Shown: positions 25,638 to 33,838 of the stretch, piece by piece
How the letters are laid out: every line of letters starts with the position of its first letter
Position numbering within the stretch: position 1 is the first letter of the stretch
Assembly (NCBI GenBank): GCA_002315375.1
Contig: DCHR01000046.1
Coordinates: 10,534 to 73,743, forward strand
DNA length: 63,210 bases
From: Treponema sp. UBA1747
GTDB lineage: Bacteria > Spirochaetota > Spirochaetia > Treponematales > Treponemataceae
Direction of reading: 5' to 3'
The notes under the pieces: model-generated
Database searches by the model: none
What the model was told of the DNA's origin: nothing
What the model saw: only the letters and a program-made list of their open reading frames with translations
Program-made: the position numbers and the translations under genes

Positions 25638-25669
25638 ACAGAGTCCGATAATTTGATTATGGACTCTGT
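25638..25669 (+). promoter_or_regulatory. Leaderless promoter and start-codon hairpin of ATP-grasp gene
   Basis: GATAAT (25647-25652) ends 6 bases before the ATG at 25659, with no Shine-Dalgarno. A perfect 9-base inverted repeat, ACAGAGTCC (25638-25646) and GGACTCTGT (25661-25669), brackets the -10 and overlaps the G of the start codon. Confidence 0.5.
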
Positions 25670-27272
25670 TTTAATTTTAGGGGCAGGACTTATGCAGGGA
25701 CCTGCCATTAGTTCTGCAAAAGAACTTGGATACAAAGCTTACGTAATTGATGCTGATGAAAATGCTGTCTGTGTAAAAGATGCAGACGTTTTCAGAAAAA
25801 TCGACCTTAAAGCCAAGGAAGAAATCGCTGAATTTGCAGCTACAATTCCAGATCTGAAAGCGGTTTTTACAGCAGGTACAGATTTTTCTGCCAGTGTAAG
25901 TTATGTTTCCGAAAAATTAGGCCTTTCTTCTCATAATTTTGAAGCTGCAGTTAATGCTTCAAACAAAGTAATTATGAGAGGTTGTTTTGAAAAAGCCGGA
26001 GTTCCTTCACCAAAATATTTCAAAGTATCTTCAGATGATATCATTCCTCTGAAATCTTCTTCAGAACAGAATGCAATGCCTTTTGATTTTCCTTTTGTCG
26101 TAAAACCCTGTGACAATATGGGCGGCCGCGGCTGCCGCATGGTTCGTTCAAAAGAAGAATATATTCCGGCCCTTGAAAGTGCCGTTAAAAACTCCAGAAG
26201 CGGAACTGCCATTGTTGAAGAATATATGGAAGGTCCTGAATACTCGATTGACGCACTGGTTTACAACGGGACTTTTACTGTAACAGGATTTGCTGTTAGG
26301 CATATAAAATATCCTCCTTATTTTATTGAAGTGGGCCATACAATGCCTGCCGTTTTGTCGCAGAAAGAACACGATGAATTAATTTCAGTTTTTGCCCTGG
26401 GTGCAAATGCTCTGGGATTAACATGTGGTGCTGCTAAAGCTGACATCAAATATACAAAAAACGGTCCTATGATCGGAGAAATTGCAGGACGCCTTTCCGG
26501 CGGCTATATGTCAGGCTGGACATTCCCTTATGCAGGAGAAATGAACCTTACAAAGCAGGGGCTTCTCATTGCCTGCGGCAGGGCTCCTGAAGAACTGATT
26601 TCAAGAAGAAGTGAAGTAACTTTTAATCCTGGAACTCAGTGTAAGGATGCTGAAAAGCCTTATGAACTTTTTGAGATTCCATGTAAGAAAACCAGCGCTG
26701 AAAGAGCCTGGATTTCTATTCCGGGAGTAGTATCCGAAGTAAATCTGTGTGAGAAAAAAGAATTCGTAAATGATTTTCTTCCAAGGGCAACAGTTAAACT
26801 TGGCGGAAAAGTTGATTTTCCAAGAAATAATGTGCAGAAATGCGGAAATGTGATTACCTGCGCAGAAAGCTGGGAAGCAGCAGTTCAGGCGGCAGAAACT
26901 ACTGTCAGCGATATTTTCATCAGACTTAAACCTGATGACGAGGCAACCGACCGTTTCCTGAAAGGAACCAGTGAAACAGATGAAAATCAGTTTCCTCCTT
27001 CGGCTTTTCCTGTTCCACAGAATCTTATTGAAAAAATATCAGGAGTCATCGGTGAAAACGAAAGTTTCCTGAAATCTCTTCCTGAATGTTTTGATTCGGA
27101 AGAATTCAGGACCTTAAAAGACTGGAATTATCTTACGATTCGTGAAGGTCTCGCCAGAGTGGATGGAATAATGCCTGAACATAAAGCAGTTGAAAAGAAA
27201 AAGTTTTTCAAGGCTTTTTTCCGCGGATCAGTTCAGCTTTCGGTATATTTATTGGACAGTAAGGAGAAATAA
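25659..27272 (+). CDS. ATP-grasp ligase of unknown substrate
   Basis: ATP-grasp enzymes form amide or related bonds through an acyl-phosphate. This 537-residue protein has an N-terminal PurK/carbamoyl-phosphate-synthase-like preATP-grasp fold (VLILGAGLMQGPAISSAKELG, then YVIDADENA), the ATP-binding segment PFVVKPCDNMGGRGCRMV with lysine, EEYMEGPEYSIDALV, and the metal-binding end IGEIAGRLSGGYMSGW, where the usual E-x-N reads E-I-A. The last ~190 residues form an extra C-terminal region without a clear match. Candidates include amino-acid ligases and carbamoyl-phosphate-like enzymes. It may be co-transcribed with the downstream amidase, whose ATG overlaps its stop by one base. The assignment to the superfamily is firm, the reaction is unknown. 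Confidence 0.7.
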   Translation: MDSVLILGAGLMQGPAISSAKELGYKAYVIDADENAVCVKDADVFRKIDLKAKEEIAEFAATIPDLKAVFTAGTDFSASVSYVSEKLGLSSHNFEAAVNASNKVIMRGCFEKAGVPSPKYFKVSSDDIIPLKSSSEQNAMPFDFPFVVKPCDNMGGRGCRMVRSKEEYIPALESAVKNSRSGTAIVEEYMEGPEYSIDALVYNGTFTVTGFAVRHIKYPPYFIEVGHTMPAVLSQKEHDELISVFALGANALGLTCGAAKADIKYTKNGPMIGEIAGRLSGGYMSGWTFPYAGEMNLTKQGLLIACGRAPEELISRRSEVTFNPGTQCKDAEKPYELFEIPCKKTSAERAWISIPGVVSEVNLCEKKEFVNDFLPRATVKLGGKVDFPRNNVQKCGNVITCAESWEAAVQAAETTVSDIFIRLKPDDEATDRFLKGTSETDENQFPPSAFPVPQNLIEKISGVIGENESFLKSLPECFDSEEFRTLKDWNYLTIREGLARVDGIMPEHKAVEKKKFFKAFFRGSVQLSVYLLDSKEK

Positions 27273-28294
27273 TGAAAAAAAATTTTTATTTCAGCTTAAT
27301 CTTTTTTATTTTTTGTACGAATCTTTTTTCTCTTTCTCTTGTTGAAAAATCAAAAGAATATGGAATGAATCTTTATTATGACAGTCTGACAGAAAGCGGA
27401 ATGCTTGAAAAAAACGGTCATTTTGTTTCTTTCCGTACAAACGAACAGATAATTCTTTTTGACGGAACCCTGATGAAATTAACTGACGCTCCAAAACTGG
27501 AATCAAATCAGATTGTAGTTACGAAGGATTTTCTGGAAAGTGCAGAAAACTTCTTTCATCAGGAAGATCTTTCAATTCCATTCAAAGTTGGTGCCATTGT
27601 TATTGATGCAGGTCACGGCGGAAAAGACCCTGGAGCAAGCAAAACTTTCACAACAGGAAACAAAAAATTTACCTGTACTGAAAAAGATGTAAACCTTCGC
27701 ACTGCTATTCTGGTTTATGACCGTCTGAAAGCTGCATATCCGAATAAAAAAGTGATTCTGACGAGAAATACAGATAAATTCCTGTCTCTCGAACAGCGCA
27801 CCGATATAGCAAATTCAATTTCTGTTGGAAAGGATGAAGCAACCTTGTTTATTTCAATACATCAGAATTCTTCCCTTAATAAAACTGCTTCGGGCTATGA
27901 AGTCTGGTATCTGACTCCGGGTTACAGAAGAACAGTTCTTGATAAAGCTGATGCAGATAATAATGCAACCTTGTTCCCTATACTGAATTCCATGATGGAA
28001 GAAGAATATACAACTGAAAGTATAATGATTGCAAAATTCATTATGGATGGACTTCAGGCTCAAATCGGAGACCAGTCAAATGCCCGCGGAATGAAGGCAG
28101 AAGAGTGGTTTGTTGTCCGGAATTCCAATATGCCGAGTGTACTTATTGAACTTGGATTCGTTTCAAATGAAAAAGAAGCAGCTCTTTTAACCAGTGATGA
28201 TTACTTGAAAAAAGCTTCTTTAGGAATATATAATGGAATATCTGCATTTATAACGCATTTTGAGCGCTCAAAAGGATTTACAACAGTAAAATGA
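27272..28294 (+). CDS. N-acetylmuramoyl-L-alanine amidase (Amidase_3)
   Basis: Zinc amidases of this family cut the bond between muramic acid and the stem peptide, for example during daughter-cell separation. The 340-residue protein has a signal peptide (1-20), a short N-terminal domain with a copper-amine-oxidase-like beta pattern, and the catalytic domain from about residue 107: VIDAGHGGKDPGA (zinc His), KDVNLRTAILV (zinc Glu), LFISIHQNSS (zinc His) and VLIELGFVSNEKEA (catalytic Glu). The start overlaps the previous stop by one base and AAGGAG lies just upstream. The next gene overlaps its stop by four bases (ATGA). Confidence 0.92.
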   Translation: MKKNFYFSLIFFIFCTNLFSLSLVEKSKEYGMNLYYDSLTESGMLEKNGHFVSFRTNEQIILFDGTLMKLTDAPKLESNQIVVTKDFLESAENFFHQEDLSIPFKVGAIVIDAGHGGKDPGASKTFTTGNKKFTCTEKDVNLRTAILVYDRLKAAYPNKKVILTRNTDKFLSLEQRTDIANSISVGKDEATLFISIHQNSSLNKTASGYEVWYLTPGYRRTVLDKADADNNATLFPILNSMMEEEYTTESIMIAKFIMDGLQAQIGDQSNARGMKAEEWFVVRNSNMPSVLIELGFVSNEKEAALLTSDDYLKKASLGIYNGISAFITHFERSKGFTTVK

Positions 28295-28761
28295 TACTTC
28301 CAGAAATAAAAAAACTAAAACTTATGCTTGTTCTTGCAGGAACTCTGATCCTGGCCCTGATTCTTTCCCTGTCATTGTTTATGGTAAAGAAAGGAGGGAA
28401 AAGATATACATTCGTATTCCCGTCTGTAGAAAAAGGCGAATTTATTGTAGAAACAAGAAGACTTGAAAAGAGCTTTAAGTCACCTGTTGAATATTACATT
28501 GATGAACTGATGCTTGGTCCACAGACAGAAAGATGCAGGTTTATTTTTCCAAAAGAGACAGAAGTAAACAGTGTAATGGTGAAAAATAAAGTTTTATACA
28601 TTAATTTTTCAAAAAAAATAGTTAATCCTGAAACTGAAGGAAAAATGCTTCCTGTTCGTCAGGCAATTGAACTGTTTAAGAATAATGTTTTGCGGAATTT
28701 CCCGTCAATAAATACAGTTGAAGTTTTTGTTGAGGGTAATCCGGCTTACGAAGGTTATTGA
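28291..28761 (+). CDS. GerMN-domain membrane protein
   Basis: The 156-residue protein has one N-terminal membrane helix (about 12-33) and a GerMN domain: SPVEYYIDELMLGPQTERCRFIFP, NSVMVKNKVLYINFSKKIV and PVRQAIELFKNNVLRNFPSINTVEVFVEG. This domain occurs in spore germination and sporulation proteins and in lipoproteins of non-sporulating bacteria, usually near the cell wall. Its 4-base overlap with the amidase gene suggests that it helps or controls that enzyme in peptidoglycan remodelling. No lipobox is evident, so it is probably a single-pass anchor. Confidence 0.85.
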   Translation: MILPEIKKLKLMLVLAGTLILALILSLSLFMVKKGGKRYTFVFPSVEKGEFIVETRRLEKSFKSPVEYYIDELMLGPQTERCRFIFPKETEVNSVMVKNKVLYINFSKKIVNPETEGKMLPVRQAIELFKNNVLRNFPSINTVEVFVEGNPAYEGY

Positions 28762-28789
28762 TTGGGGTAGAGATTTTAACAATTTCAAG

Positions 28790-28818
28790 TTGACAATTTT
28801 TCCCCCTTATAAGATAAT
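28790..28818 (+). promoter_or_regulatory. flaA promoter (sigma70-like)
   Basis: A consensus TTGACA (28790-28795), a 17-base spacer and GATAAT (28813-28818) lie upstream of flaA. The leader is about 47 bases and ends with AAGGAG (28858-28863), 8 bases before the ATG. It does not look like a sigma28 flagellar promoter. Confidence 0.8.
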
Positions 28819-28871
28819 AGTCTTAAAATATACAAGGCTACATCGACAAATATAAAAAGGAGCTTCAAAAA

Positions 28872-30023
28872 ATGAAGAAGACTTTAGGTTTACTGGCAGC
28901 TGGACTGCTGCTTTTCACTGGCGTTGCTTTTGCAGAAGAAGCTGTGCTCATTGATTTCACTTATCTGAATGCTGATCAGACTGTAGAAGGTGAAAACGGA
29001 GAAGACAGCGTATCATTCAACAGCAGAACTGTTATGGACTTTTCTGTAAGTGCAGGAGCATCTTTTACAGATAATCAGAAAGATTTGATGAAAACATCTC
29101 TGGCTCTTCCTGATTGGGAAGTAGTTCTTAATACTTCAGCCCGTAATGTTACTAGCGTTGGTCTTTCTCAGGTAGTTGCAGCTCCTGTAAAAGATACAGC
29201 AGATGTACCATTTGCTGGAAAAGAAGTTATGGGTGTTCGCATTGTTTTCCCTGAATGGAACTCAAATGCAAATGCAAAAATTGTTCCTCCATTCACAATT
29301 CCAGCATTCGAACCACTTGGTGATCTGGATGAAAATGGTGTACGTCAGCCACTGGCAGAAGGTGCTGATAAATCAAGCTACAATACAGCTCATTCAGAAA
29401 ATGAAAATGTAAACAGAGATTTCGAAGGAACACTCTTCGAAGGTGGATACGGTCTCGTTAAAAACGTTGGTACAATCAAAGCAATTTCTGTAACAACAAT
29501 GGGTATGAACTTCCCACACGGACTCTATGTTCTCCTTACAGACAACGACAATATCGAAAGACGCTACTTCATGGGATACCTTGGATTCGACGGTTGGAGA
29601 GAACTCCGCTGGAACAACCCACAGTACATCACAGAAGTTCGTACACGTGAACTCCGTGTGTATCCAATCTATCCACGTGGACTTCCATATGTTAAATTCG
29701 CTGGATTCCAGATTACACGTGATGCAGCTCACATTGGTGGAGACTACATCGGATACTTCAAAGATGTTAAAATCATTTACGACAAAGCTATCCTGACAAG
29801 CGACCGCGACATTGCTGATGAAGACCTTTGGGGAATCATTGGTAAAAAAGAATCTGCTCGCCAGAATGCTGAAATGATGAGATTCGGAAACAAACAGGTT
29901 GACCGCTACCTTGAAAAAATCAAGATGTCAACAGAAGATGAATTCTCACCTTCACTGAATGCTGAATCTAGCTCAAACGCTCAGAAAACAAGCGGAAACT
30001 CAGCAACAGTAAGCGACAAATAA
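28872..30023 (+). CDS. flaA: Flagellar filament outer layer (sheath) protein FlaA
   Basis: FlaA proteins coat the FlaB core of the periplasmic flagella of spirochaetes. The 383-residue product has a signal peptide cleaved after VAFA (residue 21) and the conserved FlaA body: SLALPDWEVVLNTSARN, VMGVRIVFPEWNSNA, the aromatic FMGYLGFDGWRELRWNNPQYI and YVKFAGFQITRDA. A Ser-rich C-terminal tail (about 355-383) is variable. Codon choice is strongly biased (many GTT/GAA/ATC codons), consistent with high expression, as are the consensus promoter, the good AAGGAG site and the strong terminator. It is monocistronic. Confidence 0.93.
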   Translation: MKKTLGLLAAGLLLFTGVAFAEEAVLIDFTYLNADQTVEGENGEDSVSFNSRTVMDFSVSAGASFTDNQKDLMKTSLALPDWEVVLNTSARNVTSVGLSQVVAAPVKDTADVPFAGKEVMGVRIVFPEWNSNANAKIVPPFTIPAFEPLGDLDENGVRQPLAEGADKSSYNTAHSENENVNRDFEGTLFEGGYGLVKNVGTIKAISVTTMGMNFPHGLYVLLTDNDNIERRYFMGYLGFDGWRELRWNNPQYITEVRTRELRVYPIYPRGLPYVKFAGFQITRDAAHIGGDYIGYFKDVKIIYDKAILTSDRDIADEDLWGIIGKKESARQNAEMMRFGNKQVDRYLEKIKMSTEDEFSPSLNAESSSNAQKTSGNSATVSDK

Positions 30024-30052
30024 GTAATCGCTGAACAGCATGTCTAATAGGA

Positions 30053-30087
30053 AACGCCTTCTTCTTACGAAGAAGGCGTTTTTTTTA
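30053..30087 (+). terminator. flaA terminator
   Basis: A perfect 11-base stem AACGCCTTCTT (30053-30063) pairs with AAGAAGGCGTT (30070-30080) around loop CTTACG, followed by eight T. Confidence 0.92.
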
Positions 30088-30090
30088 TCT

Positions 30091-30134
30091 GGTGAGGGTA
30101 GTTGGGCATTGAAACTACCGGATGTTTTGTTTTC
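30091..30134. repeat. AACTACCGG hairpin repeat, copy 2
   Basis: GGTAGTT (30097-30103) pairs perfectly with AACTACC (30113-30119) and is followed by GG-ATGTTTTGTTTTCTT. Together with the leading CTGGTG it matches copy 1 at 13721-13764. It lies between the flaA terminator and the next promoter. Confidence 0.6.
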
Positions 30135-30162
30135 TTGAAAAATCAGGTTTTTCTGTTAAAAT
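30135..30162 (+). promoter_or_regulatory. Leaderless promoter of RSH-TPR gene
   Basis: TTGAAA (30135-30140), a 16-base spacer and TAAAAT (30157-30162) precede the ATG at 30169 by only 6 bases. There is no Shine-Dalgarno. Confidence 0.7.
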
Positions 30163-30168
30163 ATAGAT

Positions 30169-31419
30169 ATGAGTACTGAAAAAAATCTGCCTTCAAAAAA
30201 TCAAATAAAACTTGTATACGAATCTTACAATGCATATCTGACAGAAATCCTTTCAAATATAACTAATGTTCTTGCAGTTGCCTTGAAGCTTTCTTCCAGA
30301 CCAACTTTCAAAAAACGTGTTAAATCTTTTAACAGTTACTATAAGAAGGTGCTGAGGTTAAAGCCCGGGGAAGCTTCGGTTTCTCAGGAACTGGTTCCAC
30401 TTACTGATATGATGGGAATTCGTGTAATCTGCGCATTTCTGGAAGATATTAATCTTGCCATTGAACAGATAGGTTCCCTGTTTCATGTTGTTGAAGTGGA
30501 GCATAAAGGGGGGCAGAAGTTCAGTGAATTCGGATATGAATCAGTTCATGTTCTTATAAAAATTCCTGAAGAATGTACTCCGCCATTAACCGGTATTTAT
30601 GAAAAACTAAAGCCTTTGCCTGAAGACGCTGTATGTGAAATCCAGATCCGTACTATTCTTCAGGATGCCTGGGCAGAAGTTGAACATGAATTGATTTATA
30701 AAACAGAGTTTACACCTCTGGATATTCCTTTGCGCAGAAAGCTTGCAAGCCTTAATGCTTCCTTAAGTCTTGCTGATATTACTTTCCAGGAAATCAGAGA
30801 TTATCAGAATAAGCTTCAGAGAGAAATTTCAGAGCGCCGTAATTCTTTTTACGCTCTTGCAGATAACCTTACAGATGACGGTCAGGAAGGTAAGTCAAAA
30901 GAGAATATTTCCCGCATTACACCATTTGTTCAGGGAACTATCGATGAAATGATTCTCAGTGCCATTCATGCCCATAATGAAGGTCACGTAGATGAAGCCG
31001 TTTCGATTTATTCAAGAATTATTGAGGCTAATCCTGTTCCTCCTGAGCCGGTTCTGGCAGTAATTCATAAACATCGCGGAATGGCTTATTTTGCCCTGAA
31101 TAAATATGAAGAAGCTATAGAAGATTTTGAAAAAAGTATTGGTTATGATCCGAAAGCCTTCAGAACTTATTATTACAAGGGAATTGTCTATTCGATTTCC
31201 AAAAAATATGACCTTGCTGTTGAATGTTTTACAAAGAGTCTTGAACTGAATGAATTTCAGGCTCATACCCATTACAGACGGGCACTCAGCTACTATGAAA
31301 TGGGCGAATATGAAAAATCAATGGCAGACGTTGATGATGCCCTTAAACTGGGAATAAACGAAGAAGAAATTCAGGGATTGAGAGAAAAACTGGTAAAAAA
31401 GTTTGGTATGGGAATGTAA
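30169..31419 (+). CDS. RelA/SpoT synthetase domain fused to TPRs
   Basis: The N-terminal ~230 residues form a (p)ppGpp synthetase domain: SRPTFKKRVKSFNSYYKK (43-60), LTDMMGIRVI with the metal Asp (78-87), FGYESVHVLI (121-130) and CEIQIRTILQDAWAEVEHEL (156-175). The HD hydrolase and the C-terminal TGS/ACT domains of long RSH enzymes are absent, so it is a small-alarmone-synthetase type. Residues about 255-410 form at least three TPRs (ILSAIHAHNEGHVDEAVSIYSRI, GMAYFALNKYEEAIEDFEKSI, GIVYSISKKYDLAVECFTKSL, HYRRALSYYEMGEYEKSMADV). TPRs probably dock a partner that controls activity. The 416-residue fusion is unusual outside spirochaetes. It is monocistronic with a leaderless-looking start. Confidence 0.85.
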   Translation: MSTEKNLPSKNQIKLVYESYNAYLTEILSNITNVLAVALKLSSRPTFKKRVKSFNSYYKKVLRLKPGEASVSQELVPLTDMMGIRVICAFLEDINLAIEQIGSLFHVVEVEHKGGQKFSEFGYESVHVLIKIPEECTPPLTGIYEKLKPLPEDAVCEIQIRTILQDAWAEVEHELIYKTEFTPLDIPLRRKLASLNASLSLADITFQEIRDYQNKLQREISERRNSFYALADNLTDDGQEGKSKENISRITPFVQGTIDEMILSAIHAHNEGHVDEAVSIYSRIIEANPVPPEPVLAVIHKHRGMAYFALNKYEEAIEDFEKSIGYDPKAFRTYYYKGIVYSISKKYDLAVECFTKSLELNEFQAHTHYRRALSYYEMGEYEKSMADVDDALKLGINEEEIQGLREKLVKKFGMGM

Positions 31420-31420
31420 G

Positions 31421-31447
31421 AAAGTTAAAAACTTTTGATTTTTTTTA
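31421..31447 (+). terminator. Weak terminator after RSH-TPR gene
   Basis: AAAGTT-aaa-AACTTT (31421-31435) is followed within a few bases by a run of T (31439-31446). The stem is short and AT-only. Confidence 0.35.
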
Positions 31448-31457
31448 GTTTTTCCTG

Positions 31458-31486
31458 TTGACACAAAATGTGTATTCATATAATAT
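31458..31486 (+). promoter_or_regulatory. tRNA-Glu promoter
   Basis: A consensus TTGACA (31458-31463) is followed 17 bases later by TAATAT (31481-31486). An overlapping TATAAT lies two bases upstream. Confidence 0.7.
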
Positions 31487-31512
31487 ACAAACATCAGTCA
31501 GAAATGACTTAT

Positions 31513-31584
31513 GTCTCCTTCGTCTAGTGGTTAGGACATCGGGTTTTCATCCCGACAACAGCAGTTCAATTCTGCTAGGAGATG
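31513..31584 (+). tRNA. tRNA-Glu (TTC)
   Basis: The sequence folds as a complete cloverleaf: acceptor GTCTCCT/AGGAGAT with one G-U pair, D arm GTCT/GGAC with loop AGTGGTTA, anticodon stem TCGGG/CCCGA with loop TTTTCAT (anticodon TTC), a 4-base variable loop, T arm AGCAG/CTGCT with loop TTCAATT, and discriminator G. The CCA end is not encoded. It is a single-gene unit with its own promoter and terminator. Confidence 0.95.
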
Positions 31585-31590
31585 CTAATA

Positions 31591-31620
31591 ACCTGCTTGA
31601 AAAAGCAGGTTTTTTTTTTT
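31591..31620 (+). terminator. tRNA-Glu terminator
   Basis: ACCTGCTT (31591-31598) pairs with AAGCAGGT (31603-31610) around a 4-base loop, followed by ten T. Confidence 0.92.
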
Positions 31621-31675
31621 GTCTTTTTGGATTTATTTGTTTCTGTTTTCAGGTATAATTACAAAGGGTGGAAAA

Positions 31676-33805
31676 GTGGAACGAAACGGGGAACCAGTAG
31701 AATACAAAGATTTGAGCATTGAAAAAACTGCAGCTTTTATAAGTGTAGGCGGGCCTCTCTCTCTTCAATACGAAAATTTCGAAGAACGAAAAAGTCAGAT
31801 TGAATTATTAAAATACATTTCCAGAGCCTTTAATAATGAACAGCTTGGGGTTTTTGAAGCAGGAACCGGGGTTGGAAAATCTTATGCTTACCTTATTCCA
31901 TCTGCACTGTGGTCTTTGCAGAATAATGAAAAAGTAATTATTTCAACAGGAACAATCAATCTTCAAAGTCAGCTGTGTGACAAGGATATTCCTGCGGTGG
32001 AAAACATTATCGGTAAAAAAATAAAATATATTCTTATGAAAGGCCGTCAGAATTACATTTGTAAGCGGCGTCTTCAGGATGCCAGTCTGATGCCGGATCT
32101 TTTTGATGAAGATATTGATAAGGTAAATAAAATCGTAGAATGGGCTAAAACGTCCGAAACAGGAAGTAAAACAGATTTAGGTTACATGCCGTCAGAAAGT
32201 GTCTGGATAAGAGTAAATTCTGAAAGTGATGCCTGTATGGGAAATAAATGTCCGTTTTTCAGTGACTGTTTTGTAATGAAGGTTAGGAAAGAAGCTGCAG
32301 ACGCAAATCTGATTGTTGTTAATCACCACCTTCTTTTTGCTGATATTGAAGCCCGAATGAACGGGGCGGGATATGAAAATCAGGTGGTGCTGCCTCCTTA
32401 CAACCGGATTGTCTTTGATGAAGCTCATGGAATTGAAAGTGCGGCTACAAGTTTTTTCAGTGAAAGTTTTAACAGATTTAAACTGAATAAAACATTGAAT
32501 CAGCTTTACCGGCACCGTAAAAATTCTGAATCAGGTCATTTGCTCAATGTTGCAGTTATGTCCTGCAATGAAGATAAAGTTGAACAGGCCTATGAGGTAA
32601 GCACCCAGATAAAGAATGACCTGTCCATGGTTGAAACTGCAGCCCTGGATTTACTTCAGAATGAATACTCCATGCGGTTGTATTATGCTACAGAAAGAAA
32701 TTTTGGTCCTTTGCTGAGCTGCATGCAGAATCTGATGAAAAGCCTCGGAAAGTTTTCGGATATTGTCAATTCTGTTATGGAAGGGGTGGCTGATGAAGAT
32801 AAGGACACTCCTTCATATTGGGAAACAAAATCTCTTTCGCGGAATCTTGAACTGACTCTGAAGCTGTTACATGATTTCTCCATCTGGAATGAACATCCTG
32901 GAAATGTTTTCTGGATTCAGAGAAAAAGGCTTCCAGCTGATATGGCAAAAGACGGAAACCCATGGTACACGGTTTTTACTTCCACACCTCTTGATATTTC
33001 AAGGCTGATGAATGAAGGTGTCTTTGACCCTATGAAATCAGTTATTTTTACATCGGCAACACTCAGGACCGGAAACAGCTACACCTACTGGATGAACCGT
33101 ACCGGTCTTGCTTTTTCGGACCCTGACCGCATTATTACTAAAGATTTTGAATCTCCTTTTCCTTATAAAAAGAATATGCTTTTTGCAGTTCCAAATGATG
33201 CTCCTATGCAGGAAAACGTTCAGTTCCAGCAGTTTATTGAAATGGCAATTTCCAGACTGATTACAACTGCCGGAGGAAGAACTCTTGTTCTGTTTACCTC
33301 CTATGAATCTCTGAAAAGCGCCTTTAATACAGTTTCTCTTCAGATGCGGGGATTTACAGGACGATTTCTGAAACAGGGTGATGATGATAATGCCCGTATT
33401 CTTGAAACTTTCAAAAAAGAGACAGAAAGTGTTCTTTTTGCTACGGATTCTTTCTGGCAGGGAGTTGATGTTCCCGGAGATTCCCTTTCGCAGGTAATTA
33501 TTGTAAAACTTCCTTTCAGTGTTCCAAAGGATCCTGTTTTTATGGCCAGAAGTGAGTTTATTGAAAAACGGGGCGGAAATCCATTTATGGAACTTAGCGT
33601 CCCGGAAGCCGTAATTAAGTTCCGTCAGGGAGTAGGACGTTTAATAAGGACCTGTGATGACAGAGGTGCAGTTGTTGTCCTGGATAGAAGACTTTATGAA
33701 AAACGTTATGGAACTATTTTTACCTCAAGTGTTCCTGAATGTATCAGGACTTACGATTCATTTTCAGATACTGTGAAAAATATTGGCCGTTTCCTCGATG
33801 CTTGA
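31676..33805 (+). CDS. DinG-family ATP-dependent DNA helicase
   Basis: DinG/XPD-type superfamily 2 helicases unwind forked or RNA-containing DNA with 5'-3' polarity. The 709-residue protein has Walker A EAGTGVGKSY (61-70), TGTINLQSQ, four cysteines at about 129, 187, 192 and 198 (ICKRR, then ACMGNKCPFFSDC) that fit the Fe-S cluster domain, VFDEAHGIES (DEAH about 248-251), IFTSATL and the C-terminal motifs SFWQGVDVPGDSLSQVII and FRQGVGRLIR. I place the start at the GTG at 31676, preceded by AAAGGGTGG and a TATAAT (31654-31659); a longer in-frame start at 31619 lies in the tRNA terminator. Confidence 0.9.
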   Translation: MERNGEPVEYKDLSIEKTAAFISVGGPLSLQYENFEERKSQIELLKYISRAFNNEQLGVFEAGTGVGKSYAYLIPSALWSLQNNEKVIISTGTINLQSQLCDKDIPAVENIIGKKIKYILMKGRQNYICKRRLQDASLMPDLFDEDIDKVNKIVEWAKTSETGSKTDLGYMPSESVWIRVNSESDACMGNKCPFFSDCFVMKVRKEAADANLIVVNHHLLFADIEARMNGAGYENQVVLPPYNRIVFDEAHGIESAATSFFSESFNRFKLNKTLNQLYRHRKNSESGHLLNVAVMSCNEDKVEQAYEVSTQIKNDLSMVETAALDLLQNEYSMRLYYATERNFGPLLSCMQNLMKSLGKFSDIVNSVMEGVADEDKDTPSYWETKSLSRNLELTLKLLHDFSIWNEHPGNVFWIQRKRLPADMAKDGNPWYTVFTSTPLDISRLMNEGVFDPMKSVIFTSATLRTGNSYTYWMNRTGLAFSDPDRIITKDFESPFPYKKNMLFAVPNDAPMQENVQFQQFIEMAISRLITTAGGRTLVLFTSYESLKSAFNTVSLQMRGFTGRFLKQGDDDNARILETFKKETESVLFATDSFWQGVDVPGDSLSQVIIVKLPFSVPKDPVFMARSEFIEKRGGNPFMELSVPEAVIKFRQGVGRLIRTCDDRGAVVVLDRRLYEKRYGTIFTSSVPECIRTYDSFSDTVKNIGRFLDA

Positions 33806-33831
33806 AAGGAAAATCAGAAATGATTTATAAT
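33802..33831 (+). promoter_or_regulatory. Leaderless promoter of phosphoribosyltransferase gene
   Basis: TTGAAA (33802-33807), an 18-base spacer and a perfect TATAAT (33826-33831) precede the ATG at 33839 by 7 bases. The -35 overlaps the stop codon of the helicase gene. Confidence 0.65.
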
Positions 33832-33838
33832 GTAAGGT

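Noticed and set aside
28741..28871. Sigma28-type promoter for flaA
   Set aside because: No TAAA-N15-GCCGATAA-like sequence is present; TTGACA-17-GATAAT explains the start better.
31619..31675. Upstream start of the DinG gene
   Set aside because: The codons 31619-31675 lie in the T run of the tRNA-Glu terminator and give an untypical hydrophobic leader; GTG 31676 has a purine-rich site and fits the family.
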